From the NCBI RefSeq assembly GCF_014191375.1, contig NZ_JACHWN010000001.1:558001-622000 (forward strand): 64,000 bases of DNA, given 5' to 3'. Shown in pieces: positions 45,799 to 55,580 of the stretch. Both the position numbers and the translations under genes were made by a program. The notes beneath the pieces were generated by a model, which had not been told where the DNA came from, ran no database searches, and saw only the letters and a list, made by a program, of their open reading frames with translations. Positions within the stretch are counted from its first letter, which is position 1; each line of letters opens with the position of its first letter. This DNA comes from Mesorhizobium sp. RMAD-H1. Its GTDB lineage: Bacteria; Pseudomonadota; Alphaproteobacteria; Rhizobiales; Rhizobiaceae.

Positions 45799-48700
45799 AT
45801 GCCGGTTCGTGCAGCTTTTGGAGTGATCGGTTTCCTCGCGGCTGCGCTTTCGGGCGCCATGGTCGCAAGCCCTTCGCCGGCTCTCGCGGCGGAAGGCGCG
45901 CGGCAGGTCATCACCACACCGGACGCGGATTATTTCGGCTCCGACCTGCGCACCGAGCAGAATGTCTCGCTCGAGCAATGCGAGGTGGCCTGTGTCGGCG
46001 ACAATGCCTGCCGCGCCTTCACCTATAACGTCAAGGCGCAATGGTGCTTCCTCAAATCCGATTTCACCAGGCTCAATCCGTCTCCGGGGGCCATAGCCGG
46101 CAAGGTGGTCGAGGCGGCGGGCGGGCCGGATATCGGCGCGCCGCCGTCGCTGGCCTTTGTTCCCGCATCCGTCGTCGACGATGCGCGTGCCTACAGGCAA
46201 AGGATAATGGAGGGCGTGCCGCCGGCCCCCGGCACTCAGCCCGGGCAGCCGGCTCCCCGGGCGGGCAGCATGCTCGGCGGTCATATCGACGGCTCGCCCC
46301 GGCCTGCGATGGAAAATCAGCCTGGCGCTGCCGCTGCCGGCCCGCTCGATGGATACATCACCGCTCTATCCAGGGCCCCGGATAATGGCGGCATCTGGTT
46401 GGAACTGGCGCGTGCAGCACTCTCCGCCCAGCCCGCTCTGGGAGAAAACCCCCTTGCCTACCAGCAGGCCGCGACGTCGGCGGCCTATAATGCCTATCAG
46501 CTGTCGCGCACGGCCGCCGCGCGGGCCGAGGCGCTGGCCGTGCTTGCCGCCGCGCTCGAGAGGCGGGCGCTCTACCGCCCGGCGCTTGATGCCTATCGGG
46601 CGAGCCTGGCGCTTGGCCCGTCGCCGCAGGTGCAGGCGGCCTATGATGATCTCAAGGCGCGTCAGGGCTTTCGCGTCGTGGACAATACGGTTGATTCCGA
46701 CAATCAGACGCCGCGCATCTGCGTGCAGTTTTCCGAGCAACTGGTGAAATCAGGCGTCGACTATTCCCAGTTCGTTACGCTCGACAATGCCGCGCCCAGG
46801 GCGATCGAGGCCAAGGACCGGCAGATCTGCATTGAGGGACTGGAGCATGGCAGGCGGTATAATGTGACCCTGCGCGCCGGGCTTCCCGATGCCATCGGCG
46901 ACATGCTGGAAAAGCCCGTCGTGCTCAATCTCTATATCCGCGACCGCACGCCGACTGTTCGCTTCACGGGTGAGAATTTCGTCCTGCCGTCGGCCATGCG
47001 CCGCGGCATCCCGCTGGTGACCGTCAACACCTCCACCGCTGCGCTCAAGCTCTACCGTGTCAACGACCGGTCGCTCACCGAGGTGATGACGGGCTCGCAG
47101 TTCCTGACGCAGCTTGACGACTATCAGGCGGGAAACATTGCAAGCAGCTATGGCGAGCTGGTTTGGGAAGGCAAGCTGGATATCAAGCCTGAGCGCAACA
47201 AGGACGTGGTGACGAGCTTCCCCGTCGACGAGGCGCTGCCTGAGCGCAAACCCGGCGTCTATGTGCTGACAGCCGTGCCCGATGGCATGCCGGATACCTA
47301 TGGTGCGCGGGCCACGCAATGGTTCGTGGTTTCCAATATTGGTCTTGCCACCTATGCCGGCGAGGACGGGCTCAATGTCTTTGCCCGTTCGCTCGCAACC
47401 GCCAAGCCGCTCGCCGGCCTCGAACTGCAGCTGCTCGCCCGCAACAACGAGATTCTCGGTACCGCGACGACCGATGCCGATGGCCGCGCCACCTTCACCG
47501 CAGGCCTGACGCGGGGCAGCGCCGGTCTGGCGCCCGCGGTCCTGACGGCGAAAGACGGCGCCAGCGACTACGTCTTCCTCGATATGACGCGCGCGGGGTT
47601 CGACCTTTCCGACCGCGGCGTCACCGGCCGGCCCGTTCCGGGCCCGATCGATGTCATGGCCTGGACGGAGCGCGGCATCTACCGGGCGGGCGAGACCGTG
47701 CATGCGGCGGCCCTTGCCCGCGACCATGCGGCCATGGCCGTGGAAGATTTGCCGCTGACCTTCGTCTTCTTCAGGCCCGACGGTGTGGAGGACCGGCGCA
47801 TGGTGAGCGACGGTTCCGCGCTCGGTGGTCATGTAGCGGAGTTGCCGCTGCCTCAAAATGCGATGCGCGGCACCTGGCAGATGCGCGTCTTCACCGACCC
47901 CAAGGCCGCCCCGATCGCCGACAAATCCTTCCTGGTCGAGGATTTCGTGCCCGATCGCATCACTTTCGATCTTACGAGCGAAGCAAGGGAGATCGCCATC
48001 GGCAGACCGGAGCGGGTCGATGTCGACGGCCGCTATCTCTATGGCGCGCCCGCTGCCGGGCTGGCGCTGGAAGGGGAGGTGCGTCTGAAGACCGTGCGCG
48101 AGCGCGCCGGCTATCCCGGTTTCCTCTTCGGCCTGGCCGATGAGGAGGCGAATGAGGACAGCCGCATCGATCTGGGCCAACTGCCGGTCCTCGACGATCA
48201 GGGCAAGGCCTCCTTCGATGTCAACATCGATGAGGCGCCCTCCACGACGCGCCCACTGGCAGCCGATGTCGTCGTGCGCATGCGCGAGGCGGGCGGCCGC
48301 GCCGTCGAGCGCTCGCTTGTCCTGCCCGTTGCGCCGGATGGCCCGGCGATCGGCATCCGGCCGGAATTCTCGGGCAACCAGGTGGCGGAGAACTCGACGG
48401 CCGCCTTCAAGGTCATCGCGGTCGATCCCGCCGGCCAGCGCCAGAACCTCGCCGATGTGAGCTGGTCGCTCATCAAGGTCGAGCAGAATTACCAATGGTA
48501 TCGCAATGGCGACGCCTGGAACTACGAGCCGGTGACCTATACCAAGAAGGTCGCCGACGGGAAGCTGGCGCTCGCCGCCGGCAGTGAGGCGGATATTTCG
48601 GTGCCCGTCGGATGGGGCCGCTACCGGCTTGAGGTCGAGACCGCGGATACGGCGGGACCGGCATCCAGCGTCGAATTCGATGCGGGCTGGTATGTCGAGG

Positions 48701-51330
48701 CCCGCTCGACGGAAACGCCCGACGGGCTGGAGATTGCGCTCGACAAGGAAAGCTACGCTGCCGGCGATGTGGCGAAGCTCAAGGTCTCGCCGCGCTTTGC
48801 CGGCGAGGTGCTGGTCACCGTCGGCGCCGACCGCCTGCAGCTGGTGAGGACCGCCAGCGTGCCGGAGGAGGGCGCTACCATCGATATTCCCGTCAGCGGC
48901 GATTGGGGCGCGGGCGCCTATGTGACGGCGGCTCTCTACCGCCCCGGCGACGCGCAAGCCAGCCGCATGCCGATGCGCGCCATCGGCATCAAATGGCTGA
49001 AACTCGATCCCGGCAATCGCAAGCTGGCTGTGACGCTCGGCACGCCCGAAAAGACCGAGCCGCGCCGGCCATTGAACATACCCGTGCAGGTCGCGGGCCT
49101 CGGGGCAGGGGAGACGGCCTATGTCACCGTCGCCGCCGTCGATGTAGGCATTCTCAACCTGACGAAATACCAGGCGCCCGATCCCGACGGCTGGTATTTC
49201 GGCCAGCGGCAGCTGGGGCTGGAAATCCGCGATCTCTACGGCCGTCTGATCGACGGTTCGCTCGGCGCGATGGGGCGCATCCGCACCGGCGGCGACGGGG
49301 CGCAGATGACGACGGAGGGGAGCCCGCCGACGGAGAAGCTGGTCGCCTTCTTCTCTGGTCCGGTCAGGCTCGATGACCAGGGGCGTGCCAATGTCAGCTT
49401 CGACATCCCGCAGTTCAACGGCACGGTCCGTGTCATGAGCGTCGCCTGGACGAAGAGCGGCGTCGGCCATGCCGAGCGGGACGTGATCATCCGCGATCCG
49501 GTGGTGGTGACCGCCAGCCTGCCGGAATTCCTGGCGCCGGGCGACCGGGCGCAGCTGCGCCTCGATATCGCCAACACCGACGGGCCGGCCGGCGACTATA
49601 TGCTCGGCCTCGATACGCAAGGGCCCATCGCGGTCGACAAGGCGAATGCACCGAAGAGCGTGCAGCTCGCCGCGGGCGGCAAGACGGGCCTGACTCTGCC
49701 GCTGACGGCGAGCGCGCCGGGAGCAGGCCACCTGTCGGTGCGGCTCACCCATGCCGATGGCGTCAGTGTCGAGCAGGCGCTGGACCTTCCGGTCAGGCCC
49801 TCGGTCCTGCCGGTGACGACGCGGCGTGAGCTCAATCTGGCCGCCAATGGCGGGAGCATCACCATCGATCGCGAGCTTCTGGCCGCAAGCCTGCTTCAGG
49901 GCGCTTCGGTCGGCGTCAGTGTCTCGCATACGCCCGGCTTCGATGTTCCCGCGCTGCTGATGGCGCTCAACCGCTATCCCTATGGCTGCGCCGAGCAGAC
50001 CACGAGCAAGGCCCTGCCGCTTCTCTATATGAGCGAATTGTCGGCCACGTCAGGCATTGCCGAGGACCCTGATGTGCGCAAGCGCGTGCAGGACGCGATC
50101 TCCACCGTTCTCGCCTTCCAGTCCTCCTCCGGCAGCTTCGGCCTGTGGGCCCCGGGCTCCGGTGATCTCTGGCTCGATGCTTACGTCACGGATTTCCTGA
50201 CGCGGGCCCGCGAGCAGAAATACGACTTGCCGGATGAAGCCATGTCCCAGGCGCTGGACAATCTGCAGAACGCCTTGTCCTATAATACGGATGTGAAGGA
50301 TCAGGGCAGCGATATCGCCTATGCGCTCTATGTGCTGGCGCGCAACCGCCGCGCCAATGTGGGCGATTTGCGCTATTATTCGGAAACGCAGCTCGATGAT
50401 TTCCGCTCGCCTCTGGCCCGCGCCCAGCTCGCCGCCGGCCTTTCGCTCTATGGCGATGCGCAAGCGGCGCAAAGCACATTCGCTTCCGCCTATCAGCTGG
50501 CCAGCACGGCGCCGGTCGATCCCGCCCGCGACGATTACGGCTCCGCCCTGCGTGACGGTGCGGCGATGCTGACGCTGGCTGCCGAAAGCCGGCCGGTGCC
50601 GAGCCAGGTGCCGCAGATGGTCAACCTGGTTTCCACGCTGCGCAAGCAGACGCCCTATATGAGCACCCAGGACGATGCCTGGATGCTGCTTGCCGCCCGC
50701 GCACTCCGCCAGGACAATGATGACATCGCGCTTGCAATCAACGGCACGGCGCACACCGGGAACTTCGCCGAGACGCTGAGCGGGCAGGAGGTGATCGACA
50801 ATCCGCTGACCGTCGTCAATCGCGGCGACAAGCCGATCGAGGCGGTGGTGACGACCATTGCGGCTCCGGCACAGCCGCTTCCCGCCGGCGGCAACGGCTT
50901 TGCCATCGACCGCCGCTATTACACGCTCGACGGCAATGAGATCAGCGTCATGGAGGCCAGGCAGAACGAGCGCTACGTGGTCGTCCTGAAGGTCACCGAG
51001 AACAATGCCTGGACATCGCGCGTGCTCGTCACCGACCTGCTGCCGGCAGGCTTCCAGATCGATAACCCGAGCCTGGTGTCGAGTGCGGACCTCAAGAATT
51101 TCGAGTGGCTCGGCCAGACGGACACAGCCCATAGCGAGTTCCGCTACGACCGCTTCGTCGCGGCCTTCAACGGTGATGCTTCGAGCCCGCGCGAGTTCAC
51201 CGTCGCCTATGTCGTGCGCGCGGTGACGCCGGGTACTTACGCCCATCCGGCGGCAAGCGTCGAGGACATGTACCGCCCCGAGCTTTCAGCGCGTACGGCG
51301 ACGGGGATGATGGAGGTGAGGGGTAAGTGA
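45799..51330 (+). CDS. Alpha-2-macroglobulin family protein with N-terminal PAN domain
   Basis: An 1843-residue exported protein. A signal peptide ends near residue 31 (SPALAAEG). A PAN/apple-like domain follows (about 36-105) with paired Cys: LEQCEVACVGDNACRAFTYN and WCFLKSDF. Then come macroglobulin MG domains, a bait region, and a thioester domain with the intact PYGCAEQTTS (Cys1397, Gln1400), and a C-terminal receptor-like domain. Bacterial members are periplasmic protease traps that act with PBP1C in wall repair. GGAGGG precedes the ATG. pbpC follows after a repeat of family A, so the classical pair is conserved although split by 224 bases. Confidence 0.93.
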   Translation: MPVRAAFGVIGFLAAALSGAMVASPSPALAAEGARQVITTPDADYFGSDLRTEQNVSLEQCEVACVGDNACRAFTYNVKAQWCFLKSDFTRLNPSPGAIAGKVVEAAGGPDIGAPPSLAFVPASVVDDARAYRQRIMEGVPPAPGTQPGQPAPRAGSMLGGHIDGSPRPAMENQPGAAAAGPLDGYITALSRAPDNGGIWLELARAALSAQPALGENPLAYQQAATSAAYNAYQLSRTAAARAEALAVLAAALERRALYRPALDAYRASLALGPSPQVQAAYDDLKARQGFRVVDNTVDSDNQTPRICVQFSEQLVKSGVDYSQFVTLDNAAPRAIEAKDRQICIEGLEHGRRYNVTLRAGLPDAIGDMLEKPVVLNLYIRDRTPTVRFTGENFVLPSAMRRGIPLVTVNTSTAALKLYRVNDRSLTEVMTGSQFLTQLDDYQAGNIASSYGELVWEGKLDIKPERNKDVVTSFPVDEALPERKPGVYVLTAVPDGMPDTYGARATQWFVVSNIGLATYAGEDGLNVFARSLATAKPLAGLELQLLARNNEILGTATTDADGRATFTAGLTRGSAGLAPAVLTAKDGASDYVFLDMTRAGFDLSDRGVTGRPVPGPIDVMAWTERGIYRAGETVHAAALARDHAAMAVEDLPLTFVFFRPDGVEDRRMVSDGSALGGHVAELPLPQNAMRGTWQMRVFTDPKAAPIADKSFLVEDFVPDRITFDLTSEAREIAIGRPERVDVDGRYLYGAPAAGLALEGEVRLKTVRERAGYPGFLFGLADEEANEDSRIDLGQLPVLDDQGKASFDVNIDEAPSTTRPLAADVVVRMREAGGRAVERSLVLPVAPDGPAIGIRPEFSGNQVAENSTAAFKVIAVDPAGQRQNLADVSWSLIKVEQNYQWYRNGDAWNYEPVTYTKKVADGKLALAAGSEADISVPVGWGRYRLEVETADTAGPASSVEFDAGWYVEARSTETPDGLEIALDKESYAAGDVAKLKVSPRFAGEVLVTVGADRLQLVRTASVPEEGATIDIPVSGDWGAGAYVTAALYRPGDAQASRMPMRAIGIKWLKLDPGNRKLAVTLGTPEKTEPRRPLNIPVQVAGLGAGETAYVTVAAVDVGILNLTKYQAPDPDGWYFGQRQLGLEIRDLYGRLIDGSLGAMGRIRTGGDGAQMTTEGSPPTEKLVAFFSGPVRLDDQGRANVSFDIPQFNGTVRVMSVAWTKSGVGHAERDVIIRDPVVVTASLPEFLAPGDRAQLRLDIANTDGPAGDYMLGLDTQGPIAVDKANAPKSVQLAAGGKTGLTLPLTASAPGAGHLSVRLTHADGVSVEQALDLPVRPSVLPVTTRRELNLAANGGSITIDRELLAASLLQGASVGVSVSHTPGFDVPALLMALNRYPYGCAEQTTSKALPLLYMSELSATSGIAEDPDVRKRVQDAISTVLAFQSSSGSFGLWAPGSGDLWLDAYVTDFLTRAREQKYDLPDEAMSQALDNLQNALSYNTDVKDQGSDIAYALYVLARNRRANVGDLRYYSETQLDDFRSPLARAQLAAGLSLYGDAQAAQSTFASAYQLASTAPVDPARDDYGSALRDGAAMLTLAAESRPVPSQVPQMVNLVSTLRKQTPYMSTQDDAWMLLAARALRQDNDDIALAINGTAHTGNFAETLSGQEVIDNPLTVVNRGDKPIEAVVTTIAAPAQPLPAGGNGFAIDRRYYTLDGNEISVMEARQNERYVVVLKVTENNAWTSRVLVTDLLPAGFQIDNPSLVSSADLKNFEWLGQTDTAHSEFRYDRFVAAFNGDASSPREFTVAYVVRAVTPGTYAHPAASVEDMYRPELSARTATGMMEVRGK

Positions 51331-51373
51331 GATGGCTTTTCAGAAGAAAAGTAAACTTCTGTTCTCGCTAGGC

Positions 51374-51532
51374 GCCCCCCTCTGGCCTGCCGGCCATCTC
51401 CCCCGCAAGGGGGGAGATTACGCTTTCATGGACGTCCGGCATCAATCGCAAGCCTCGCAGAATAAAGGGCTGTCGCTGATGCCAGCCAATCTCCCCCCTT
51501 GCGGGGGAGATGCCCGGCAGGGCAGAGGGGGG
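51374..51532. repeat. Complete palindromic repeat, family A, between the macroglobulin and pbpC genes
   Basis: The arms start at 51374 and end at 51532. The hairpins are TGGCC-TGCC-GGCCA and TGCCC-GGCA-GGGCA, with inner C/G-run hairpins that use GCA loops. It ends 22 bases before the pbpC ATG and could affect coupling of the two genes. Confidence 0.85.
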
Positions 51533-51554
51533 CGCTGTCCCGCCAGCGTTTAAG

Positions 51555-53843
51555 ATGGTCCGTTCTAAAGCCATAATCTGGACAGCCGCGGCACTTGCCG
51601 CTGCCATCGGTGCCACAGCAGCCACGCTCATAACCCTCGACCGGCTCTATCCGCCGCCGCTCGAAGTGGCACGCTCCGTCTCGACGGAGGTGGTCGACCG
51701 CAACCGCCAGCTCCTCCGCGCCTTCGCCACCGCAGATGGGCGTTGGCGGCTCAAGACGGGGCTGGAGGATGTCGACCCGCGCTTCGTCCGCATGCTGGTC
51801 GCCTATGAGGATCGCCGGTTCTGGACCCATCACGGCGTCGATCCGCTGGCGCTCCTGCGCGCCGCCGGCCAGCTGATCGTAAATGGCCGCATCGTCTCCG
51901 GCGGCTCCACGCTTTCCATGCAGCTTGCGAGGCTGATCGAACCCAGGGCTGAGCGCAGCATCGCTTCGAAGCTCAGGCAGATGGCGCGGGCCATCCAGAT
52001 CGAGCAGCGGCTGAGCAAGCAGGAAATCCTTGAATTGTACCTCACGCTTGCGCCCTATGGCGGCAATCTGGAGGGCGTGCGTGCCGCAAGCCTCGCCTGG
52101 TTCGGCAAGGAGCCGCGCCGGTTGACGCTTGCCCAGTCGGCCCTTCTGGTCGCCCTGCCGCAACTGCCGGAAAGGCGCCGTCCCGACCGCAATCTGGTCG
52201 GCGCCCGCGCCGCGCGCGACCGGGTTCTGGAACGCATGGCCTCCACGGACACGATCGATGCCGGCGAAATCCGGCGGGCGGCCGGGGAGGCGGTGCCCTC
52301 GATCCGGCGGGCCTTGCCGGCGTTCGCAGCGCATCTGGCGGATGATGCCGTGCGCAAGGATCCGGCGGTGCGCCTGCACAAGGTGACCATCGACCGCAAC
52401 GTCCAGCAGGGGCTGGAAAATGTGGCGAAAGCCGCCGCAGCGCATCTCGGACCCAGGCTCTCCGTCGCCATGGTGCTTGCCGATGCCGGCACGGGCGAGA
52501 TCCTGGGGGAGGTGGGCTCGGCCGATTATTTCGACAACAGCCGGTCCGGCTGGATCGACATGACGAGGATTTCCCGCTCGCCCGGTTCGACGCTGAAGCC
52601 CTTCATCTACGGCCTCGCCTTCGAGGATGGGCTTGTGCGGCAGGAGACGATCATCGAGGATCGGCCGGCGAATTTCTTCGGTTACAGGCCGCGCAATTTC
52701 GACATGGGCTATCAGGGCGATGTCAGCATCCGCGAGGCCCTGCAGCTCTCGCTCAATGTTCCTGCCGTCCGGCTTCTCGATGCCGTCGGGCCGACGCGGC
52801 TGCTGGTGCGCTTCCGGCGGGCAGGGGTGAATGCGCAATTGCCGAAAGGCGAGGCGCCGGGATTGGCCATAGGGCTCGGCGGGGTGGGGCTGACGCTGCG
52901 CGATCTCGTGCAGCTTTATGCCGGTCTGGCCAACGGTGGGAAGGTGGTGCGGTTAAGGAATGGGGTGGAGGACTGTGAAAAACCGCAAGACACCCCCCTC
53001 TGGCCTGCCGGCCATCTCCCCCTCAAGGGGGGAGATTACGCTGTCATGGGCCATCGGCACCAATCTTCGGCGTTGCAGAACGAAAGCAGAGGGCCGTGTC
53101 GACCAATCTCCCCCCTTGAGGGGGAGATGCCCGGCAGGGCAGAGGGGGGTGAAGAGACGGGTGGTGCCGTCCAAACAGCATCCGCTCCACAACCCCAAAC
53201 CCTCCTCAGCCCCGCCGCCACATGGCAAGTCGCCGATATACTCTCCGGCGTCCTGCCGCCGCAGGGTGCCGCCAGGCGTGGCATCGCCTACAAGACCGGC
53301 ACGAGCTATGGCTATCGCGATGCGTGGTCGGTGGGCTTCGATGGCCGTTATGTGCTGGGCGTCTGGGTCGGGCGGGCGGACAATGCCGCCGTGCCGGGGC
53401 TGACGGGCTATGGCTCCGCTGCGCCTGTTCTCTTCGAGGGCTTCGCAAAATCCGGCCTCGCCCTCACGCCGCTGCCGCGCGCGCCTGCCGGAGCGGTCCG
53501 CATGGCGCGTTCCGAATTGCCGCCGAGCCTGCGCCGCTTCTCGCAAGGCAGGCTTGTCACCGCAACCTCAAGCGAACCCGCACCTGAGATCGTCTATCCC
53601 CCGGAGGGCGCGCGGGTGGAACTGATGGGCGGCGGAACGGGCGAAATCTCGCCGCTGGTATTGAAGCTGCAGGGCGGCCGTGCGCCCTTCCGCTGGCTTG
53701 CCAATGGCAGGCCCCTGCCGGAAGCCTCGCGCCGCCGCACCGCCTCCTGGATGCCTGATGGCGCCGGCTATTCGACGCTGACGGTGATCGATGCCGCGGG
53801 AAGGGCGGCAAGTGTGAAGGTGGAAATAGTGAGTAGGGAATAG
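51555..53843 (+). CDS. pbpC: Penicillin-binding protein 1C with an in-frame repeat insertion
   Basis: 762 residues from ATG 51555 (the longer frame begins in the repeat). After an N-terminal membrane anchor, the transglycosylase domain has AYEDRRFWTHHGVDPLALLR, GGSTLSMQLARLIEP and QEILELYLTLAPYGGN. The transpeptidase domain has SPGSTLKPF (Ser345, Lys348), SLN (399-401) and KTGTSYGYRDAW (Lys580). The C-terminal BiPBP_C domain follows. Residues about 480-532 are the translation of a repeat A copy, between the SLN and KTG motifs where relatives have a short loop. It probably retains function, since all catalytic motifs remain in frame. Confidence 0.9.
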   Translation: MVRSKAIIWTAAALAAAIGATAATLITLDRLYPPPLEVARSVSTEVVDRNRQLLRAFATADGRWRLKTGLEDVDPRFVRMLVAYEDRRFWTHHGVDPLALLRAAGQLIVNGRIVSGGSTLSMQLARLIEPRAERSIASKLRQMARAIQIEQRLSKQEILELYLTLAPYGGNLEGVRAASLAWFGKEPRRLTLAQSALLVALPQLPERRRPDRNLVGARAARDRVLERMASTDTIDAGEIRRAAGEAVPSIRRALPAFAAHLADDAVRKDPAVRLHKVTIDRNVQQGLENVAKAAAAHLGPRLSVAMVLADAGTGEILGEVGSADYFDNSRSGWIDMTRISRSPGSTLKPFIYGLAFEDGLVRQETIIEDRPANFFGYRPRNFDMGYQGDVSIREALQLSLNVPAVRLLDAVGPTRLLVRFRRAGVNAQLPKGEAPGLAIGLGGVGLTLRDLVQLYAGLANGGKVVRLRNGVEDCEKPQDTPLWPAGHLPLKGGDYAVMGHRHQSSALQNESRGPCRPISPLEGEMPGRAEGGEETGGAVQTASAPQPQTLLSPAATWQVADILSGVLPPQGAARRGIAYKTGTSYGYRDAWSVGFDGRYVLGVWVGRADNAAVPGLTGYGSAAPVLFEGFAKSGLALTPLPRAPAGAVRMARSELPPSLRRFSQGRLVTATSSEPAPEIVYPPEGARVELMGGGTGEISPLVLKLQGGRAPFRWLANGRPLPEASRRRTASWMPDGAGYSTLTVIDAAGRAASVKVEIVSRE
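52993..53149. repeat. Repeat family A inserted in frame in pbpC
   Basis: The complete element, arms and centre, is translated from 52993 as PLWPAGHLPLKGGD to 53149 as GEMPGRAEGG with no stop codon. The flanking sequence on both sides is ordinary PBP1C coding sequence. Confidence 0.9.
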
Positions 53844-53870
53844 TGAGTAGTGAGTAGAAGGATATCCTTT

Positions 53871-53907
53871 CACTACCTCACTACCTCACTACCTCACTAC
53901 CTCACTA
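53871..53907. repeat. 8-bp tandem repeat between pbpC and betB
   Basis: CACTACCT is repeated four times and then CACTA, ending on the betB stop codon (TAG, 53905-53907 on the minus strand). Complementary GTGAGTAG motifs lie just after the pbpC stop (53828-53858) around the palindrome AAGGATATCCTT, so the 60-bp gap can fold into a loose hairpin and may serve as a bidirectional terminator. Confidence 0.6.
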
Positions 53908-55368
53908 ATACGGACTTTCCACCCGCCCCATCTCCACATACACCGTCTTGATCTGGCTGTAGTGGAAGAGCGCGGCGATGCCGTTCTCGCGGCCGATGCC
54001 CGATTGCTTGTAGCCGCCGAAGGGCACTTCCACCGGCGTCAGATTATAGGCGTTGATCCAGCAGGTGCCCGCCTTGATCTGGCCGATGACGCGATGGCCG
54101 CGCTGGAGATCGGCGGTGAAGACACCCGCCGCGAGGCCGAATGCGGTGTCGTTGGCCCGCGCGATCACCTCGTCCTCCTCGGAGAATTCGAGGATGCTCA
54201 TCACCGGCCCGAAGATTTCCTCGCGCGCAATGGTCATCTCGTCGGTCACGTCGGTGAAGACGGTAGGCTCGATGAAGAAGCCGTTCTCGAAACCCTGCAG
54301 ATGCGGCACGCCGCCGCCATTGCTGAGCGTTGCACCCTCGGCCTTGCCCTTCTCGATATAGGAGAGAACCTTGTCGCGCTGGGCAGCGCTGATCAGCGGT
54401 CCCATCTGCGTCGCCTCATCCAGCGGGTCGCCGATGCGGATGGTGCGGGTGCGCTCGACAAGGCGCTCGACGAAGCGCTCGCGAATGGTCCTTTGCACGA
54501 AGACGCGGGTGCCGTTCGAACAGATCTGGCCGGTGGAATAGAAATTGCCCAGCATGGCGCCGCCGATGGCGCTTTCGAGGTCGGCATCATCGAAGACGAT
54601 CAGCGGCGACTTGCCGCCGAGTTCCATCGTCACATGTTTCAGATGCGCGCCGGCCTGGCCCATGATGCGCTTGCCGGTCGGCACGGAGCCGGTCAGAGAA
54701 ACCTTGGCGACATCGGGATGATCGACCAGCGCGGCGCCCACATCGCCGAAACCTTGCACGACATTGAAAAGCCCGTCCGGCAGGCCAGCCTCCTTATAGG
54801 CTTCCGCCAGCGCCAGGGCCGACAGCGGCGTGTTCTCGGAGGGCTTGAAGATGAAGGCGTTGCCCATGGCGAGCGCCGGGGCGGATTTCCATGCCGCGAT
54901 CTGGATCGGATAGTTCCACGCGCCGATGCCAGCGCAGACGCCCAGCGGCTCGCGGCGCGTATAGGCGAAGGAGCCGCCGAGCTCGACGAACTCGCCGTTG
55001 AAGCCTGAGATGATGCCGCCGAAGAATTCCAGCGCATCCGCCGCTGAGGCCGCATCGGCCACCAGCGTCTCCTGGATTGCCTTGCCGGTGTCGAGCGTTT
55101 CGAGTTCCGAGAGCTGCCTGTTCTTTTCGCGCAGGATTTCCGCCGTGCGGCGCAATATCCGCCCGCGCTCGACGGGCTTCAGCGCCGCCCATGCGCCTTG
55201 TGCATCTGCCGCGGCCCGCGCCGCCTGTTCGATAATGGCCGGCGTGGCGGAATGCAGCTTTGCGATTTCCTCGCCCGTCGCCGGGTAGATGACCGGCAGC
55301 GACTTGCCCGCCTTGTCCTCCACGAATTCGCCGTTGATGAAGTGCGATGCCTTGGGTTGTGCGCGCAT
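53905..55368 (-). CDS. betB: Betaine aldehyde dehydrogenase
   Basis: A 487-residue NAD(P)-dependent aldehyde dehydrogenase. [15 protein letters not shown]-like [60 protein letters not shown] (catalytic Glu) and [14 protein letters not shown] (catalytic Cys) are in order. It oxidises betaine aldehyde to glycine betaine. It is the last gene of the bet operon, and the gap to betA upstream is filled by a repeat of family A. The stop is embedded in an 8-bp tandem repeat. Confidence 0.96.
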   Translation of the reverse strand: MRAQPKASHFINGEFVEDKAGKSLPVIYPATGEEIAKLHSATPAIIEQAARAAADAQGAWAALKPVERGRILRRTAEILREKNRQLSELETLDTGKAIQETLVADAASAADALEFFGGIISGFNGEFVELGGSFAYTRREPLGVCAGIGAWNYPIQIAAWKSAPALAMGNAFIFKPSENTPLSALALAEAYKEAGLPDGLFNVVQGFGDVGAALVDHPDVAKVSLTGSVPTGKRIMGQAGAHLKHVTMELGGKSPLIVFDDADLESAIGGAMLGNFYSTGQICSNGTRVFVQRTIRERFVERLVERTRTIRIGDPLDEATQMGPLISAAQRDKVLSYIEKGKAEGATLSNGGGVPHLQGFENGFFIEPTVFTDVTDEMTIAREEIFGPVMSILEFSEEDEVIARANDTAFGLAAGVFTADLQRGHRVIGQIKAGTCWINAYNLTPVEVPFGGYKQSGIGRENGIAALFHYSQIKTVYVEMGRVESPY

Positions 55369-55411
55369 GGGTTAGGGTGTTCCTGCGATTTGGAAATTAG
55401 CTGTTGTAGAA

Positions 55412-55567
55412 CCCCCCTCTGTCCTGCCGGACATCTCCCCCTCAAGGGGGGAGATTACGCTCTCATTTGCGCTGCAGCCAATCGCAGACAGTAGAGGATG
55501 GAGGCCGTCGTTGCTGCAAGCCAATCTCCCCCCTTGAGGGGGAGATGCCCGGCAGGGCAGAGGGGGG
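55412..55567. repeat. Repeat family A between betA and betB
   Basis: A complete element with the left hairpin in the variant form TGTCC-TGCC-GGACA, where both sides of the stem have changed. It fills most of the 212-bp betA-betB gap inside the operon and ends 13 bases beyond the betA stop. Confidence 0.85.
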
Positions 55568-55580
55568 TGAGCATGGATTT

